Part shown: positions 1-7,595 of the stretch, in pieces
Numbering within the stretch: position 1 is the stretch's first letter
How the letters are laid out: each line of letters opens with the position of its first letter
Source: Thermus tengchongensis
Lineage (GTDB): Bacteria; Deinococcota; Deinococci; Deinococcales; Thermaceae
Direction: 5' to 3'
Length of the DNA: 64,000 nucleotides
NCBI RefSeq assembly: GCF_021462405.1
Contig: NZ_JAKEDU010000002.1
Coordinates: 62,001-126,000, forward strand
Position numbers and translations under genes: made by a program
The notes under the pieces: model-generated
Databases searched by the model: none
The model's input: only the letters and a program-made list of their open reading frames with translations
What the model was told of the DNA's origin: nothing

Positions 1-1
1 C

Positions 2-790
2 AAGCAGCGGATCCGGGAGATCGCCGCCTACCTTTCCGTGGACAAGCTCCGCCGGGAGCTGGGGCTTACCGCCGATCGCCCCACCCTGCACATGGCCTTC
101 GTGGGCCCCCCGGGCACGGGAAAGACCACGGTGGCCATGCGCATGGCCACCATCCTGCACAAGCTGGGCTACATCCGCCGCGACCACCTGGTGGTGGCCA
201 GCCGCGATGATCTGGTGGGCCAGTACATTGGCCACACCGCTCCCAAGACCAAGGAGGTCTTGAAGCGGGCCATGGGGGGGGTGCTTTTCATCGACGAGGC
301 CTACAGCCTCTACCGGGCGGAAAACGAGCGGGACTACGGCCAGGAGACCATAGAGATCCTCCTTCAGGTCATGGAGAACCAGCGGGAGGACCTGGTGGTG
401 ATCCTGGCAGGGTATAAGGACCGCATGGAGGAGTTCTTCGCCCTAAACCCGGGGATGCGCTCCCGCATCGCCCACCACATTGAGTTTCCCCCTTATAGCG
501 CCGAGGAACTCTTCCAAATCGGCAAGCTCATGCTGGAAAGGCAGGGCTACCGCTTCACCCAGGAGGCGGAGAAGGCGTTCCTGGAGTACCTGGAACGCCG
601 CATGCGCCTTCCCAACTTCGCCTATGCCCGGAGCGTGCGCAACGCCTTGGACCGCTTCAAGCTTAGGCAGGCTTACCGACTTTACCAGAAGGCGGGGCCG
701 GTGACCGCGGAGGAGCTCATGACCCTTACCGCTGACGACATCTATGCCAGCTCGGTGTTTAGGGAAAAGGAGGAAGAGGATGCCCCATAG
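2..790 (+). CDS. cbbX: CbbX-type red RuBisCO activase, 5' end cut by window edge
   Basis: AAA+ ATPase that remodels inhibited red-type form I RuBisCO. The reading frame is open from base 2 and the residues before the first possible GTG (38), reading [13 protein letters not shown], match the CbbX family, so the gene starts upstream of the window and is partial here. Seen: Walker [10 protein letters not shown], Walker [11 protein letters not shown], and a C-terminal lid region with [10 protein letters not shown]. It overlaps the next gene, prk, by 11 bases, which points to translational coupling in one operon. RuBisCO large and small subunit genes are expected just upstream; that is inference. 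Other AAA+ proteins of this subfamily (SpoVK-like) exist, but the Calvin-cycle neighbours favour CbbX. Confidence 0.9.
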   Translation, partial: KQRIREIAAYLSVDKLRRELGLTADRPTLHMAFVGPPGTGKTTVAMRMATILHKLGYIRRDHLVVASRDDLVGQYIGHTAPKTKEVLKRAMGGVLFIDEAYSLYRAENERDYGQETIEILLQVMENQREDLVVILAGYKDRMEEFFALNPGMRSRIAHHIEFPPYSAEELFQIGKLMLERQGYRFTQEAEKAFLEYLERRMRLPNFAYARSVRNALDRFKLRQAYRLYQKAGPVTAEELMTLTADDIYASSVFREKEEEDAP

Positions 791-1745
791 GCCATTTATG
801 TTAGGCATTGCAGGGGACTCGGGAGCGGGGAAGACCACCATCTCCGGCGGCATTGCCCGGCTTCTTGGGGTGGAGCGCACCACCAGCATCTGCGTGGACG
901 ACTACCACAAGTACGACCGCAAGCAGCGTAAGGAGCTGGGCATCACCCCTTTGAACCCCGAGTGCAACTACATGGACATCATGGAGCAGCACGTTAGGCT
1001 CCTTGCCGAGGGAGAGCCCATCCTGAAGCCCGTGTACAACCACTCCACGGGTACCTTTGATCCTCCAGTCTACGTTCCCGCCCCCCGGGCGGTGGAGGTG
1101 GAGGGAAGGCTCATCCCACGGGTGGTGGTCCTGGAGGGGCTTCTTACCCTTTTTTCCCCGGCCTTGAGGAGCCGTTACCACCTCACCGTATACCTTGACC
1201 CCGAAGAGGAACTCAGGCGGGAGTGGAAGGTAAAGCGGGATGTGGCTAAGCGGGGGTACACCCCGGAGGAGGTCATCGCCGACATCGAAAGGCGCATGCC
1301 CGACTCCCGGGCCTTTATCTGGCCGCAGAAAGAGCATGCCGACATCGTGGTGCGCTTTTATCGCCCCCCTGGCTACAACCCCGAGAACCCCAGCACCCTG
1401 AACGTACGCATCGCTCTGAAGCACACCCTGCCTCGCCTAGATCTTTCCGAGGTGCTCCACTCCGCCTACGAGGATGAGGCCCTGATCCGCCTGGAAACCC
1501 GGCGGGAGGCGGATATCCTGGACATCACCGGCAATGTGACCCCTGATAGGGCCCAGACCTTTGAGCGCATCATCTGGGAGCACCTCGGTCACCATGCCCA
1601 GCACTTTGACCCCAGCCTGGTGGGTACCTTCTGGGACAAGGCGGGGCAGAGCTACCCCCTGGCCCTAACCCAGCTCATCATCGCCTACTATCTGGTTAAG
1701 ATGCGGGAGCTGGCCATCGAGCGAGGGCATCTGCGGGTGGCCTAG
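780..1745 (+). CDS. prk: Phosphoribulokinase, class II type
   Basis: Phosphorylates ribulose 5-phosphate to ribulose 1,5-bisphosphate, the step that feeds RuBisCO. 321 residues from ATG 780, chosen because GGAGGAAGAGG sits directly upstream and the product then starts like the family; an ATG at 744 lies deep in cbbX. The P-loop GDSGAGKTT is at residues 12-20. The segment [11 protein letters not shown] and the later [14 protein letters not shown] and [14 protein letters not shown] resemble the plant, cyanobacterial and archaeal class rather than the short proteobacterial one. The P-loop has Ala16 where the plant enzyme has its redox-active Cys16; the Cys of the ICVDDYH segment is kept. Thioredoxin control of the plant kind is therefore unlikely (inference). 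Partner genes are cbbX, rpe and fba. Confidence 0.93.
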   Translation: MPHRPFMLGIAGDSGAGKTTISGGIARLLGVERTTSICVDDYHKYDRKQRKELGITPLNPECNYMDIMEQHVRLLAEGEPILKPVYNHSTGTFDPPVYVPAPRAVEVEGRLIPRVVVLEGLLTLFSPALRSRYHLTVYLDPEEELRREWKVKRDVAKRGYTPEEVIADIERRMPDSRAFIWPQKEHADIVVRFYRPPGYNPENPSTLNVRIALKHTLPRLDLSEVLHSAYEDEALIRLETRREADILDITGNVTPDRAQTFERIIWEHLGHHAQHFDPSLVGTFWDKAGQSYPLALTQLIIAYYLVKMRELAIERGHLRVA

Positions 1746-1754
1746 GGGGAAAGG

Positions 1755-2423
1755 ATGCTCAAGTTTGCACCCTCCATCCTCACGGCGGACCTGGCGAGGC
1801 TGAAGGACCAGATTCAGGAGGCCGAGGCGGCAGGGGTGGACTGGATCCACCTGGACGTGATGGATGGGGTGTTCGTTCCCAACCTTACCTTCGGGCCCCT
1901 CCTGGTGGAGGCGGTGCGGCGGGTGACCTCCCTGCCCCTAGATGTGCACCTGATGATCGTGCAGCCGGAGAGGTACCTGGAGGACTTCGCCCGTGCGGGG
2001 GCGGACGTGATCACCGTCCACTTCGAGGCCACCCCGCACGCCCACCGGGCGGTGCAGAAGGTGAAGGAGCTGGGGAAGAAGGCGGGTCTGGCCCTCAACC
2101 CCGCCACCCCCCTCGAGGCCTTTGAACCCCTCTTGCCCGAGCTGGACCTGGCCCTCCTCATGAGCGTGAACCCGGGGTTTGGAGGACAGAAATACATTCC
2201 CACCTCCACGGGAAGGCTTCGCCGGCTCAAGGAGATGCGGGATAGGCTGAACCCCTCTTGCCTCATTGAAGTGGATGGGGGGGTGAACCGGGATACCGTG
2301 GCCGAGGTGTACCGGGCGGGTGCGGACGTGGCCGTGGCGGGAAGCGCCCTTTTCAACAAGCGGCCCGTGGCTGATAACCTTAAGGAGCTGAAGGAGGTGC
2401 TTTATGCCCTTGGTGATAGGTAA
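1755..2423 (+). CDS. rpe: Ribulose-phosphate 3-epimerase
   Basis: Interconverts ribulose 5-phosphate and xylulose 5-phosphate in the pentose phosphate and Calvin pathways. 222 residues, the normal family length for this TIM barrel. Family motifs seen: FAPSILTADLARL at the N-terminus, HLDVMDGVFVPN (metal ligands His32 and Asp34), MSVNPGFGGQKY and EVDGGVN near the end. It starts 9 bases after the prk stop behind GGGGGAAAGG and overlaps the aldolase gene by 20 bases, so it is part of the cbb operon. It may also serve as the housekeeping epimerase if no second copy exists. Confidence 0.95.
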   Translation: MLKFAPSILTADLARLKDQIQEAEAAGVDWIHLDVMDGVFVPNLTFGPLLVEAVRRVTSLPLDVHLMIVQPERYLEDFARAGADVITVHFEATPHAHRAVQKVKELGKKAGLALNPATPLEAFEPLLPELDLALLMSVNPGFGGQKYIPTSTGRLRRLKEMRDRLNPSCLIEVDGGVNRDTVAEVYRAGADVAVAGSALFNKRPVADNLKELKEVLYALGDR

Positions 2424-3327
2424 GGAGGTTTTGGACAAGGCGCGGCGCGAAGGCTATGCGGTTCCCAGCTTCAACACCAACAACCTGGAGATCACCCAGG
2501 CCATCCTCGAGGTGGCCGATGAACTGAGGGCCCCGGTCTTCATCCAGGTTTCCGACGGGGCCCGGAAGTACGCCGGGATGGAGAACTTGGCCAACCTGGT
2601 GAAGGACATGGCCAGCCGCACCAAGGTGCCCGTGGTCCTCCACCTGGACCATGGGGCCGATTTCAAGATGGTGATGCAGGCCCTGAGGGCGGGCTTCACC
2701 AGCGTGATGATCGACGCCAGCCACCACCCCTTTGAGGAGAACGTGGCCGAGACCAAGAAGGTGGTGGAGGCGGCCCACGCGGTGGGGGTGAGCGTGGAGG
2801 CGGAGCTGGGGCGGCTTCAGGGCATTGAGGACAACATCCAGGTGTCCGAGGCGGAGGCCTTCCTCACCGACCCCGAGGAGGCGGAGCGCTTTGTGGCGGA
2901 AACGGGCATCGACTACCTGGCCATCGCCATCGGCACCAGCCACGGGGCCTACAAGGGTAAGGGCCGGCCCTACATCGACCACAAGCGCCTCGAGGAGATC
3001 AGCAAGCGGGTTTCCATCCCCTTGGTGCTCCACGGGGCCAGCGGGGTGCCCAACTGGCTTAAGGAGAAGCTCCTGGCCACAGGGGCCGAACTCAAGGAGG
3101 CCACGGGCATCCACGACGAGGACATCAAGAAGGCCATCCCCAACGGCATCGCCAAGATCAACATCGACACCGACCTGCGCCTGGCCATGACCCTGGGCAT
3201 CCGCGAGGTGGTGCTGGGGAACCCCAAGGAATTCGACCCCCGGAAGATCATCGGCAAGGGGAGGGAGTACCTGAAGCAGGTGATCCGGGAGAAGTTCGAG
3301 CTGATGGGGACCGTGGGCCGGGCCTAA
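2404..3327 (+). CDS. fba: Class II fructose-bisphosphate aldolase
   Basis: Zinc-dependent condensation of dihydroxyacetone phosphate with glyceraldehyde 3-phosphate (or erythrose 4-phosphate in the Calvin cycle). 307 residues. Seen: VPVVLHLDHGADF with catalytic Asp82 and zinc ligand His83, DASHHPFEENV, IGTSHGAYKG, LHGASGVP and KINIDTDLR, all class II signatures. It is the last gene of the cbbX-prk-rpe-fba unit, starts inside the end of rpe, and is followed by a strong hairpin at 3363-3391. The set of neighbours suggests an assimilatory role, though it can equally run glycolysis and gluconeogenesis. Confidence 0.95.
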   Translation: MPLVIGKEVLDKARREGYAVPSFNTNNLEITQAILEVADELRAPVFIQVSDGARKYAGMENLANLVKDMASRTKVPVVLHLDHGADFKMVMQALRAGFTSVMIDASHHPFEENVAETKKVVEAAHAVGVSVEAELGRLQGIEDNIQVSEAEAFLTDPEEAERFVAETGIDYLAIAIGTSHGAYKGKGRPYIDHKRLEEISKRVSIPLVLHGASGVPNWLKEKLLATGAELKEATGIHDEDIKKAIPNGIAKINIDTDLRLAMTLGIREVVLGNPKEFDPRKIIGKGREYLKQVIREKFELMGTVGRA

Positions 3328-3362
3328 GCCCCCCTCGTAGATCCCAAGGGACCCTCAATAGC

Positions 3363-3391
3363 AAAACCCCGCCCGTGCGGGCGGGGGTTTT
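3363..3391. terminator. Bidirectional terminator between fba and tRNA-Pro
   Basis: AAAACCCC, then a GC-rich inverted repeat around a short TGC loop, then GGGGGTTTT. T tracts occur on both strands, so it can end both the cbb operon and the tRNA-Pro transcript. Confidence 0.75.
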
Positions 3392-3467
3392 GGTCGGGGA
3401 GGCCGGATTTGAACCGACGACCACACGCACCCCAAGCGTGTGCGCTACCAGGCTGCGCTACTCCCCG
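3391..3467 (-). tRNA. tRNA-Pro (GGG)
   Basis: 77 bases on the minus strand including an encoded CCA. Acceptor CGGGGAG/CTCCCCG, anticodon stem CACGC/GCGTG, loop TTGGGGT giving anticodon GGG, T-loop TTCAAAT. All four stems can be drawn with one wobble pair in the T-stem. Confidence 0.95.
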
Positions 3468-3480
3468 GCGCGCAAAGGTT

Positions 3481-3509
3481 AGTCTAGTACCCTCTAAGGC
3501 CCCCGTCAA
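3481..3509 (-). promoter_or_regulatory. Promoter of tRNA-Pro
   Basis: On the minus strand TTGACG, a 17-base spacer and TAGACT, about 13 bases before the mature tRNA 5' end. This is a near-consensus sigma-70 type promoter. Confidence 0.75.
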
Positions 3510-3510
3510 G

Positions 3511-3516
3511 TAGACT
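3511..3516 (+). promoter_or_regulatory. Leaderless -10 box for the cupin gene
   Basis: TAGACT ends 7 bases before ATG 3524, with no Shine-Dalgarno sequence between them. No good -35 element is visible. Confidence 0.5.
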
Positions 3517-3523
3517 CGGGGAC

Positions 3524-3841
3524 ATGGAGATCAGGGACCTGAAAAGCCTGGCCCGCTTCAGCCCGGAGAAGATGGCCAAGATCCCGGTGTTTGAGTCCGA
3601 GCGCATGTTCTTTGATCTCTACGCCCTCCTCCCGGGGCAGGCGCAGAAGGTGCACGCCCACGAGGGCTCGGACAAGGTCTACTATGTCCTGGAAGGGGAG
3701 GTGGTGGTGAGGATTGGGGAGGAGGAGGCCCTTTTGGTTCCAGGGATGGCGGCTTTAGCCCGGGCGGGGGAGGCCCACGGGGTGCGCAACGAGTCCGCCA
3801 ACCCCGCCCTCCTCCTGGTGGTCATGGCCCCTAAGCCCTGA
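3524..3841 (+). CDS. Small cupin-domain protein
   Basis: 105 residues forming a single cupin barrel. Metal-binding motif 1 reads HAHEGSDKVYYVLEGE and motif 2 contains GEAHGVRNES. The substrate cannot be told; small cupins include sugar-binding, dioxygenase-like and regulatory proteins. The gene stands alone between tRNA-Pro, which is divergent, and the sensor kinase operon, which has its own promoter. Start at ATG 3524 is supported by the -10 box 7 bases upstream. Confidence 0.85.
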   Translation: MEIRDLKSLARFSPEKMAKIPVFESERMFFDLYALLPGQAQKVHAHEGSDKVYYVLEGEVVVRIGEEEALLVPGMAALARAGEAHGVRNESANPALLLVVMAPKP

Positions 3842-3842
3842 G

Positions 3843-3876
3843 TTTTCACAAGGCCTTCAAGCGCCCGGCCTAGCCT
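3843..3876 (+). promoter_or_regulatory. Promoter of the sensor kinase with 11-bp direct repeats
   Basis: TTCACAAG at 3845 and TTCAAG at 3856 form direct repeats with an 11-bp period. A -10 box TAGCCT follows at 3871, exactly 15 bases after the second TTCA, and ATG 3884 follows 7 bases later. The same arrangement is found at 6060-6092. Tandem 11-bp half-sites are typical of OmpR/PhoB-family activators (established); that such a protein binds here is inference. Confidence 0.6.
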
Positions 3877-3883
3877 AAAAGGG

Positions 3884-6058
3884 ATGGTCCAACCCCACTT
3901 GCCCGCCGACCTGGGGTTTCTCGGGCACCTGCTCCAGCGCTACCCGGTGCGTTTGGTGTTCCGGGGAGAGGTGCTTCCCGAGGGCCCGGTGCGGGGGGAG
4001 AAGCTCTTGGAGGAGGGGGAGCTGGCCCTTTACTGGGAAGGTCCTCCCCCGTCCAAGGAGGTCCGGGAGACCCTTGGCCTCCTCCTGGGGGCCTTCCGGG
4101 AGGTCTTGGAGCTTAGGGAGCGGGAGCTCGCCCTCCTGAAGAGCCAGGAGGAGGGGAGCCGGCTTTTGGGGCTTCTTCTTCACGAGATCAAGAACCCCTT
4201 GATGAGCGTACTGGGTGCTTTGGAGCTGGCCTTAGAGACCGAGGGGTTGCCGGAGGAGGCCAAGGAGCTCCTGGGCATAGCGGAGAAGAGTGCCCGGCGC
4301 ATCCAGGAGCTCTTGCAGAAGGCGCGGGAGTACCTGCGCCTGGGGCAGGGGGTGCGGCTCAAGAGCGAGCGGGTGGACCTGAAGGAGCTTCTGCGCCAGG
4401 TGGCAGAGGAGCTGAGGCCCGTGGCGCGGCGGAAACGGGTTTCCCTACGGCTGGTCTTGCCCCGGCGGGAGGCTTGGGTGTACGGGGACCGGGAGTGGCT
4501 GTATCAGGCGGTCCTCAACGTGGTCAACAACGGGGTGAAGTACACGCCCGAGGGGGGGCGGGTGGTCCTGCGCCTTCTGGTGGGCCAGGACCAGTATGGG
4601 GTGGCGGTGTCCGACACCGGTCCCGGCATCCCCGAGGAGGAGCAGGCCAAGGTCTTTGAGCCCTTTTACCGGGCTTCCACCCGCGGGGAGGTGGAGGGGA
4701 CCGGCTTGGGCTTGGCCTTGGTGAAGCGGGTCCTCGAGGCCCACGGGGGGGAGGTGCGCCTAAGAAGCCGTGTGGGCCGGGGAAGCACCTTTTTCCTCCT
4801 CCTCCCAAGGCCCAAGCCCGGCCAGCGGGCCCCGGTGGGCCGGCTTCTCCTCCTCATGGTGGCCCTCATCGCCCTGGCCCGCCTGCCCATCTTCCCTGCT
4901 CCCTTGGGTTCCAAGGCCTTCGGGGAGGTGCCGGCAGGGGAGGTGGTGCGGCTTAGGGGCCTGGAGCTGGCCTTCAGCCCCGAGGCCAAAGGGGAGGCCC
5001 AGCGCTGGCGGAGCCTCTGGGGCGGAGGGGAGCGGGTTCGGGTGGCGCTGGAAGCGGGCGGGGTGGAGGCGGTGCGGGAGGGGCAGGTGCCCCTGGCCCT
5101 CATCACCCCGGAAGGGGAGGTGCGGCCCACGGGCACCCACCTGCGCCTTTCCCGGGAGGAGGCCGCCCGGGTTTCCCTCTACCGGGGGAAGGTGGCCCTG
5201 GGCCAGGAGCCCCTGCCCGCCGGGGAGGGGGCGGTCTTGGGTAAAGGGGTGAGGCGGAAGCTTCTTGCTGCCCCCTTGGTGCGTCCGGTGCCGGGTCCTG
5301 AGGGGGAGGTGGTTTTCCGCCTCTTAGGCCCCGAGGGGACCCGGGCCTTCCGGGTGGAGGTGCGGAGCGGGGAGGCGGTGGTCCTTTCCGCCAAGGTGGA
5401 GGGCAACCTGTTCCGCTACTTGCCCCAGGAGGACCGCCTGAGCCAGGTGCGGGCCATGGCCCTGGACGAGGTGGGCCTCGAGGGCTACCCCTCGGACCCC
5501 GTGCCCTTCCGGGAGCGGAGAAGCTTCTACGAAGGCCGGAGGCGGCTTCCCCAGGACCCTGCGGGGGCGGAGGCCTACCTGCGGAAGGCGGTGGACGCCT
5601 TCCCCGACGACGCCGAGGCCATGGGGGAGCTGGCCTTCGCCCTCTACCTCCAGGGCCGCTACGCCGAGGCCAAACCCCTGTTTGAACGCTCTTTGGCCCT
5701 TCTGGATAGCCCCGACACCCGGGTGCGCTACGGTAGGCTCCTTTACCACATGGGTCGCTATGCGGAGGCGGAGGAAAGCTACCGCCGGGTGCTGGCCCAG
5801 GACCCTGGCAACCTGGACGCCCGCTGGGGCCTGGCGGAGGTGGTCTTGGCCTTGGGCCGGGCCAAGGAGGCGGAGGTTTTGGCGCGGCAGGTCCTGGCCG
5901 TGGCCCCGGACTATCCCTTGGGCCGTTTCACCCTGGCCAAGGCCCTCTTGGAGCAGGGCCGGGTGGAGGAGGCCAAGGGGCTTTTGCAGGAGGAGCTGCG
6001 CTTCCGGTCCGATCCAGAGGTGGCTGCCCTTCTGAGGTCCCTTTCCCGGGAGCCTTAG
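3884..6058 (+). CDS. Sensor histidine kinase fused to a membrane helix, FecR-like and TPR region
   Basis: 724 residues. Order of parts: N-terminal region of about 85 residues without a membrane helix; HisKA with HEIKNP (phospho-acceptor His100); HATPase with VVNNGVKYT (N box, about 213-221), DTGPG (244-248) and GTGLG (272-276); one hydrophobic helix at about 320-337; a beta-rich FecR-like region at about 345-500 (FGEVPAGEVVRLRGLEL and similar); and about five TPR repeats from 545 to the end. The catalytic part lies before the only membrane helix, so the FecR/TPR part may face outside, the reverse of most sensor kinases. The response regulator follows at 6113 under a promoter with the same repeat pattern. 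Kinase assignment is firm; topology and sensing role are inference. Confidence 0.88.
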   Translation: MVQPHLPADLGFLGHLLQRYPVRLVFRGEVLPEGPVRGEKLLEEGELALYWEGPPPSKEVRETLGLLLGAFREVLELRERELALLKSQEEGSRLLGLLLHEIKNPLMSVLGALELALETEGLPEEAKELLGIAEKSARRIQELLQKAREYLRLGQGVRLKSERVDLKELLRQVAEELRPVARRKRVSLRLVLPRREAWVYGDREWLYQAVLNVVNNGVKYTPEGGRVVLRLLVGQDQYGVAVSDTGPGIPEEEQAKVFEPFYRASTRGEVEGTGLGLALVKRVLEAHGGEVRLRSRVGRGSTFFLLLPRPKPGQRAPVGRLLLLMVALIALARLPIFPAPLGSKAFGEVPAGEVVRLRGLELAFSPEAKGEAQRWRSLWGGGERVRVALEAGGVEAVREGQVPLALITPEGEVRPTGTHLRLSREEAARVSLYRGKVALGQEPLPAGEGAVLGKGVRRKLLAAPLVRPVPGPEGEVVFRLLGPEGTRAFRVEVRSGEAVVLSAKVEGNLFRYLPQEDRLSQVRAMALDEVGLEGYPSDPVPFRERRSFYEGRRRLPQDPAGAEAYLRKAVDAFPDDAEAMGELAFALYLQGRYAEAKPLFERSLALLDSPDTRVRYGRLLYHMGRYAEAEESYRRVLAQDPGNLDARWGLAEVVLALGRAKEAEVLARQVLAVAPDYPLGRFTLAKALLEQGRVEEAKGLLQEELRFRSDPEVAALLRSLSREP

Positions 6059-6059
6059 C

Positions 6060-6092
6060 TTTCACAAGCTTTTCAAGGGATTCTCTTAGCCT
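6060..6092 (+). promoter_or_regulatory. Second copy of the 11-bp repeat promoter, before the response regulator
   Basis: TTCACAAG at 6061, TTCAAG at 6072 and TAGCCT at 6087 match the kinase promoter in order and spacing (11 and 15 bases). Here a 20-base leader with GAGAGGGGG follows before GTG 6113. Confidence 0.6.
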
Positions 6093-6112
6093 ACCAAAGA
6101 GAGGGGGCGTTT

Positions 6113-6472
6113 GTGAGGGTCCTTGTGGTGGAGGATGATTTCGCCGTGGCCAAGGTACTAGAGCTGGCCCTACGTCGCGCGGGCCACGAGGTGGTCCTGG
6201 CCCGGGACTTCCTGGGGGGCCTCGAGGCGCTGGGCCAGGACTGGGACGCCATCGTCCTGGACCTGAACCTCCCCGGGGGGTTTGGCCTGGACCTCCTCCG
6301 CCACCTGCGCCAGGAGCTGAAGCGGACCACCCCGGTTCTTGTCCTTTCCGGGCTCAAGCAGGAGCGCACCGTGGTGGAGGCCCTGCAGCTGGGGGCCCAA
6401 GACTACCTCACCAAGCCCTTTAGCCCCCAGGAGCTGGTCCTCCGGCTGGAGCGGTATGTGGCGGCGCGGTGA
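6113..6472 (+). CDS. Single-domain response regulator
   Basis: 119 residues, a receiver domain only. Acidic pocket Glu7, Asp8 and Asp9, phospho-acceptor Asp50 (IVLDLNLPGG), Ser79 and Lys101 (YLTKPF) are all present. There is no DNA-binding or enzymatic output domain, so it must act by protein contact or phosphotransfer, as CheY and Spo0F do. It follows the sensor kinase and overlaps the HEAT-repeat gene by 17 bases. GTG start chosen because of the GAGAGGGGG Shine-Dalgarno and because the product then begins MRVLVVEDD like the family. Confidence 0.92.
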   Translation: MRVLVVEDDFAVAKVLELALRRAGHEVVLARDFLGGLEALGQDWDAIVLDLNLPGGFGLDLLRHLRQELKRTTPVLVLSGLKQERTVVEALQLGAQDYLTKPFSPQELVLRLERYVAAR

Positions 6473-7595
6473 GCGGCTTTATGCCCTCCTGGTGGTTCTG
6501 GTGGTGCTCCTGGAGGCCTTGGCCCTTGGGGGCCTGGTGGGGGCCTTCTCGGGGCGGATTTTTAACCTGGTCGGCTCCCCAGTGGCCTACCGGGCCCTTT
6601 TCCAGGCCCTGGTCCTTACAGGGCTGGCCCTCATTGTCCTTTCCGCTTACATCATGCTCTACCACGCCTACACCGCCAGCAAGGAGCGCTTGGACCGCAA
6701 AGCTTACGAGGAGTGGCTGGACCGGTTCACCGAGGCTCTCTTCAACCATGGGCCGCCTCCGCCCCTTCCCTGGCCCCGTCCGGCCCTCGAGGCCCTTTTG
6801 AACCTTCGGGAGATGCTCAAGGGGGAGTTCTCCGAGCGGATAGCCGACTGGCTCCGCCAGGTTTATCCCCGCTGGATCCGCCTTCTGAAAAGCCGGTGGG
6901 CCTCCCGGCCTGCCCGGCTGGAGGCTTTGGATGCCCTGGCCCAGGCCCGTTTGCCGGAAACCTTGGAGGCCATCCTCCCCTACCTTTCCCATCGGGATCC
7001 CGTGCTGCGCCTGGGGGCGGCCCGGGCGGGGGCCCGGGTGGCCCAGGGGGAGGGGCTTGGACGGCTGGCGGAGGCTCTTCTGGAGGCGGGCCTACCCCGT
7101 GGGGCCCTCCTGGAGGTGCTCCTCCTCCTGGAGGAACGGGCGATGCCTGTGTTGGAGGCCTTCCTCTCCCGGGGTGGAAGGGAAGCGGTGTGGGCCGCTC
7201 TGGAGGCCATTGGCCGGCTTAAACTTGTTGCTTTGGCGGAGAGGGTGCTTTCCTTCTTGGATCATCCGGATGCGGAGCTTAAGGCTGCCGCCATGCGCGC
7301 CCTTTACCGCATGCACTACCCACCCAAGGGGTACGAGGGGCTTTTGCTGGCGGCCCTGAAGGACGAGCAGGAGTTCTTGCGGGTCCACGCCGCCCGGCTC
7401 ATGGCCCTTCTTGGGAGCGAGCTGGCCCAGAGGGCGTTGTGGAAGGCGCTTTCTGACCCTTCCTTTTACGTGCGCCGGGCGGCGGCGGAAGGGCTTTTGC
7501 TGATGAATAGGGGATTCCTGGCCCGGGCGGCGGAGGGCCACCCCGACCCCTTTGGCCGGGCCATGGCCCAGCAGGTGTTGCGGGAGGCGGCGTGA
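6456..7595 (+). CDS. HEAT-repeat protein with two N-terminal membrane helices
   Basis: 379 residues from ATG 6456. Two hydrophobic segments at about 8-30 and 46-68 are followed by a charged linker and an all-helical array of HEAT-like repeats, for example LEALDALAQARLPETLEAIL, DPVLRLGAARAGARVA and HPDAELKAAAMRALYRMH. HEAT arrays are protein-binding scaffolds; no catalytic motif is visible. The start overlaps the receiver gene and the end overlaps the glycosyltransferase start (GTGA), so the three are translated together. A scaffold linking the two-component proteins to the glycosyltransferase is plausible but unproven. Longer forms starting inside the receiver gene would add a non-hydrophobic tail and look unlikely. 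Confidence 0.8.
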   Translation: MWRRGERLYALLVVLVVLLEALALGGLVGAFSGRIFNLVGSPVAYRALFQALVLTGLALIVLSAYIMLYHAYTASKERLDRKAYEEWLDRFTEALFNHGPPPPLPWPRPALEALLNLREMLKGEFSERIADWLRQVYPRWIRLLKSRWASRPARLEALDALAQARLPETLEAILPYLSHRDPVLRLGAARAGARVAQGEGLGRLAEALLEAGLPRGALLEVLLLLEERAMPVLEAFLSRGGREAVWAALEAIGRLKLVALAERVLSFLDHPDAELKAAAMRALYRMHYPPKGYEGLLLAALKDEQEFLRVHAARLMALLGSELAQRALWKALSDPSFYVRRAAAEGLLLMNRGFLARAAEGHPDPFGRAMAQQVLREAA

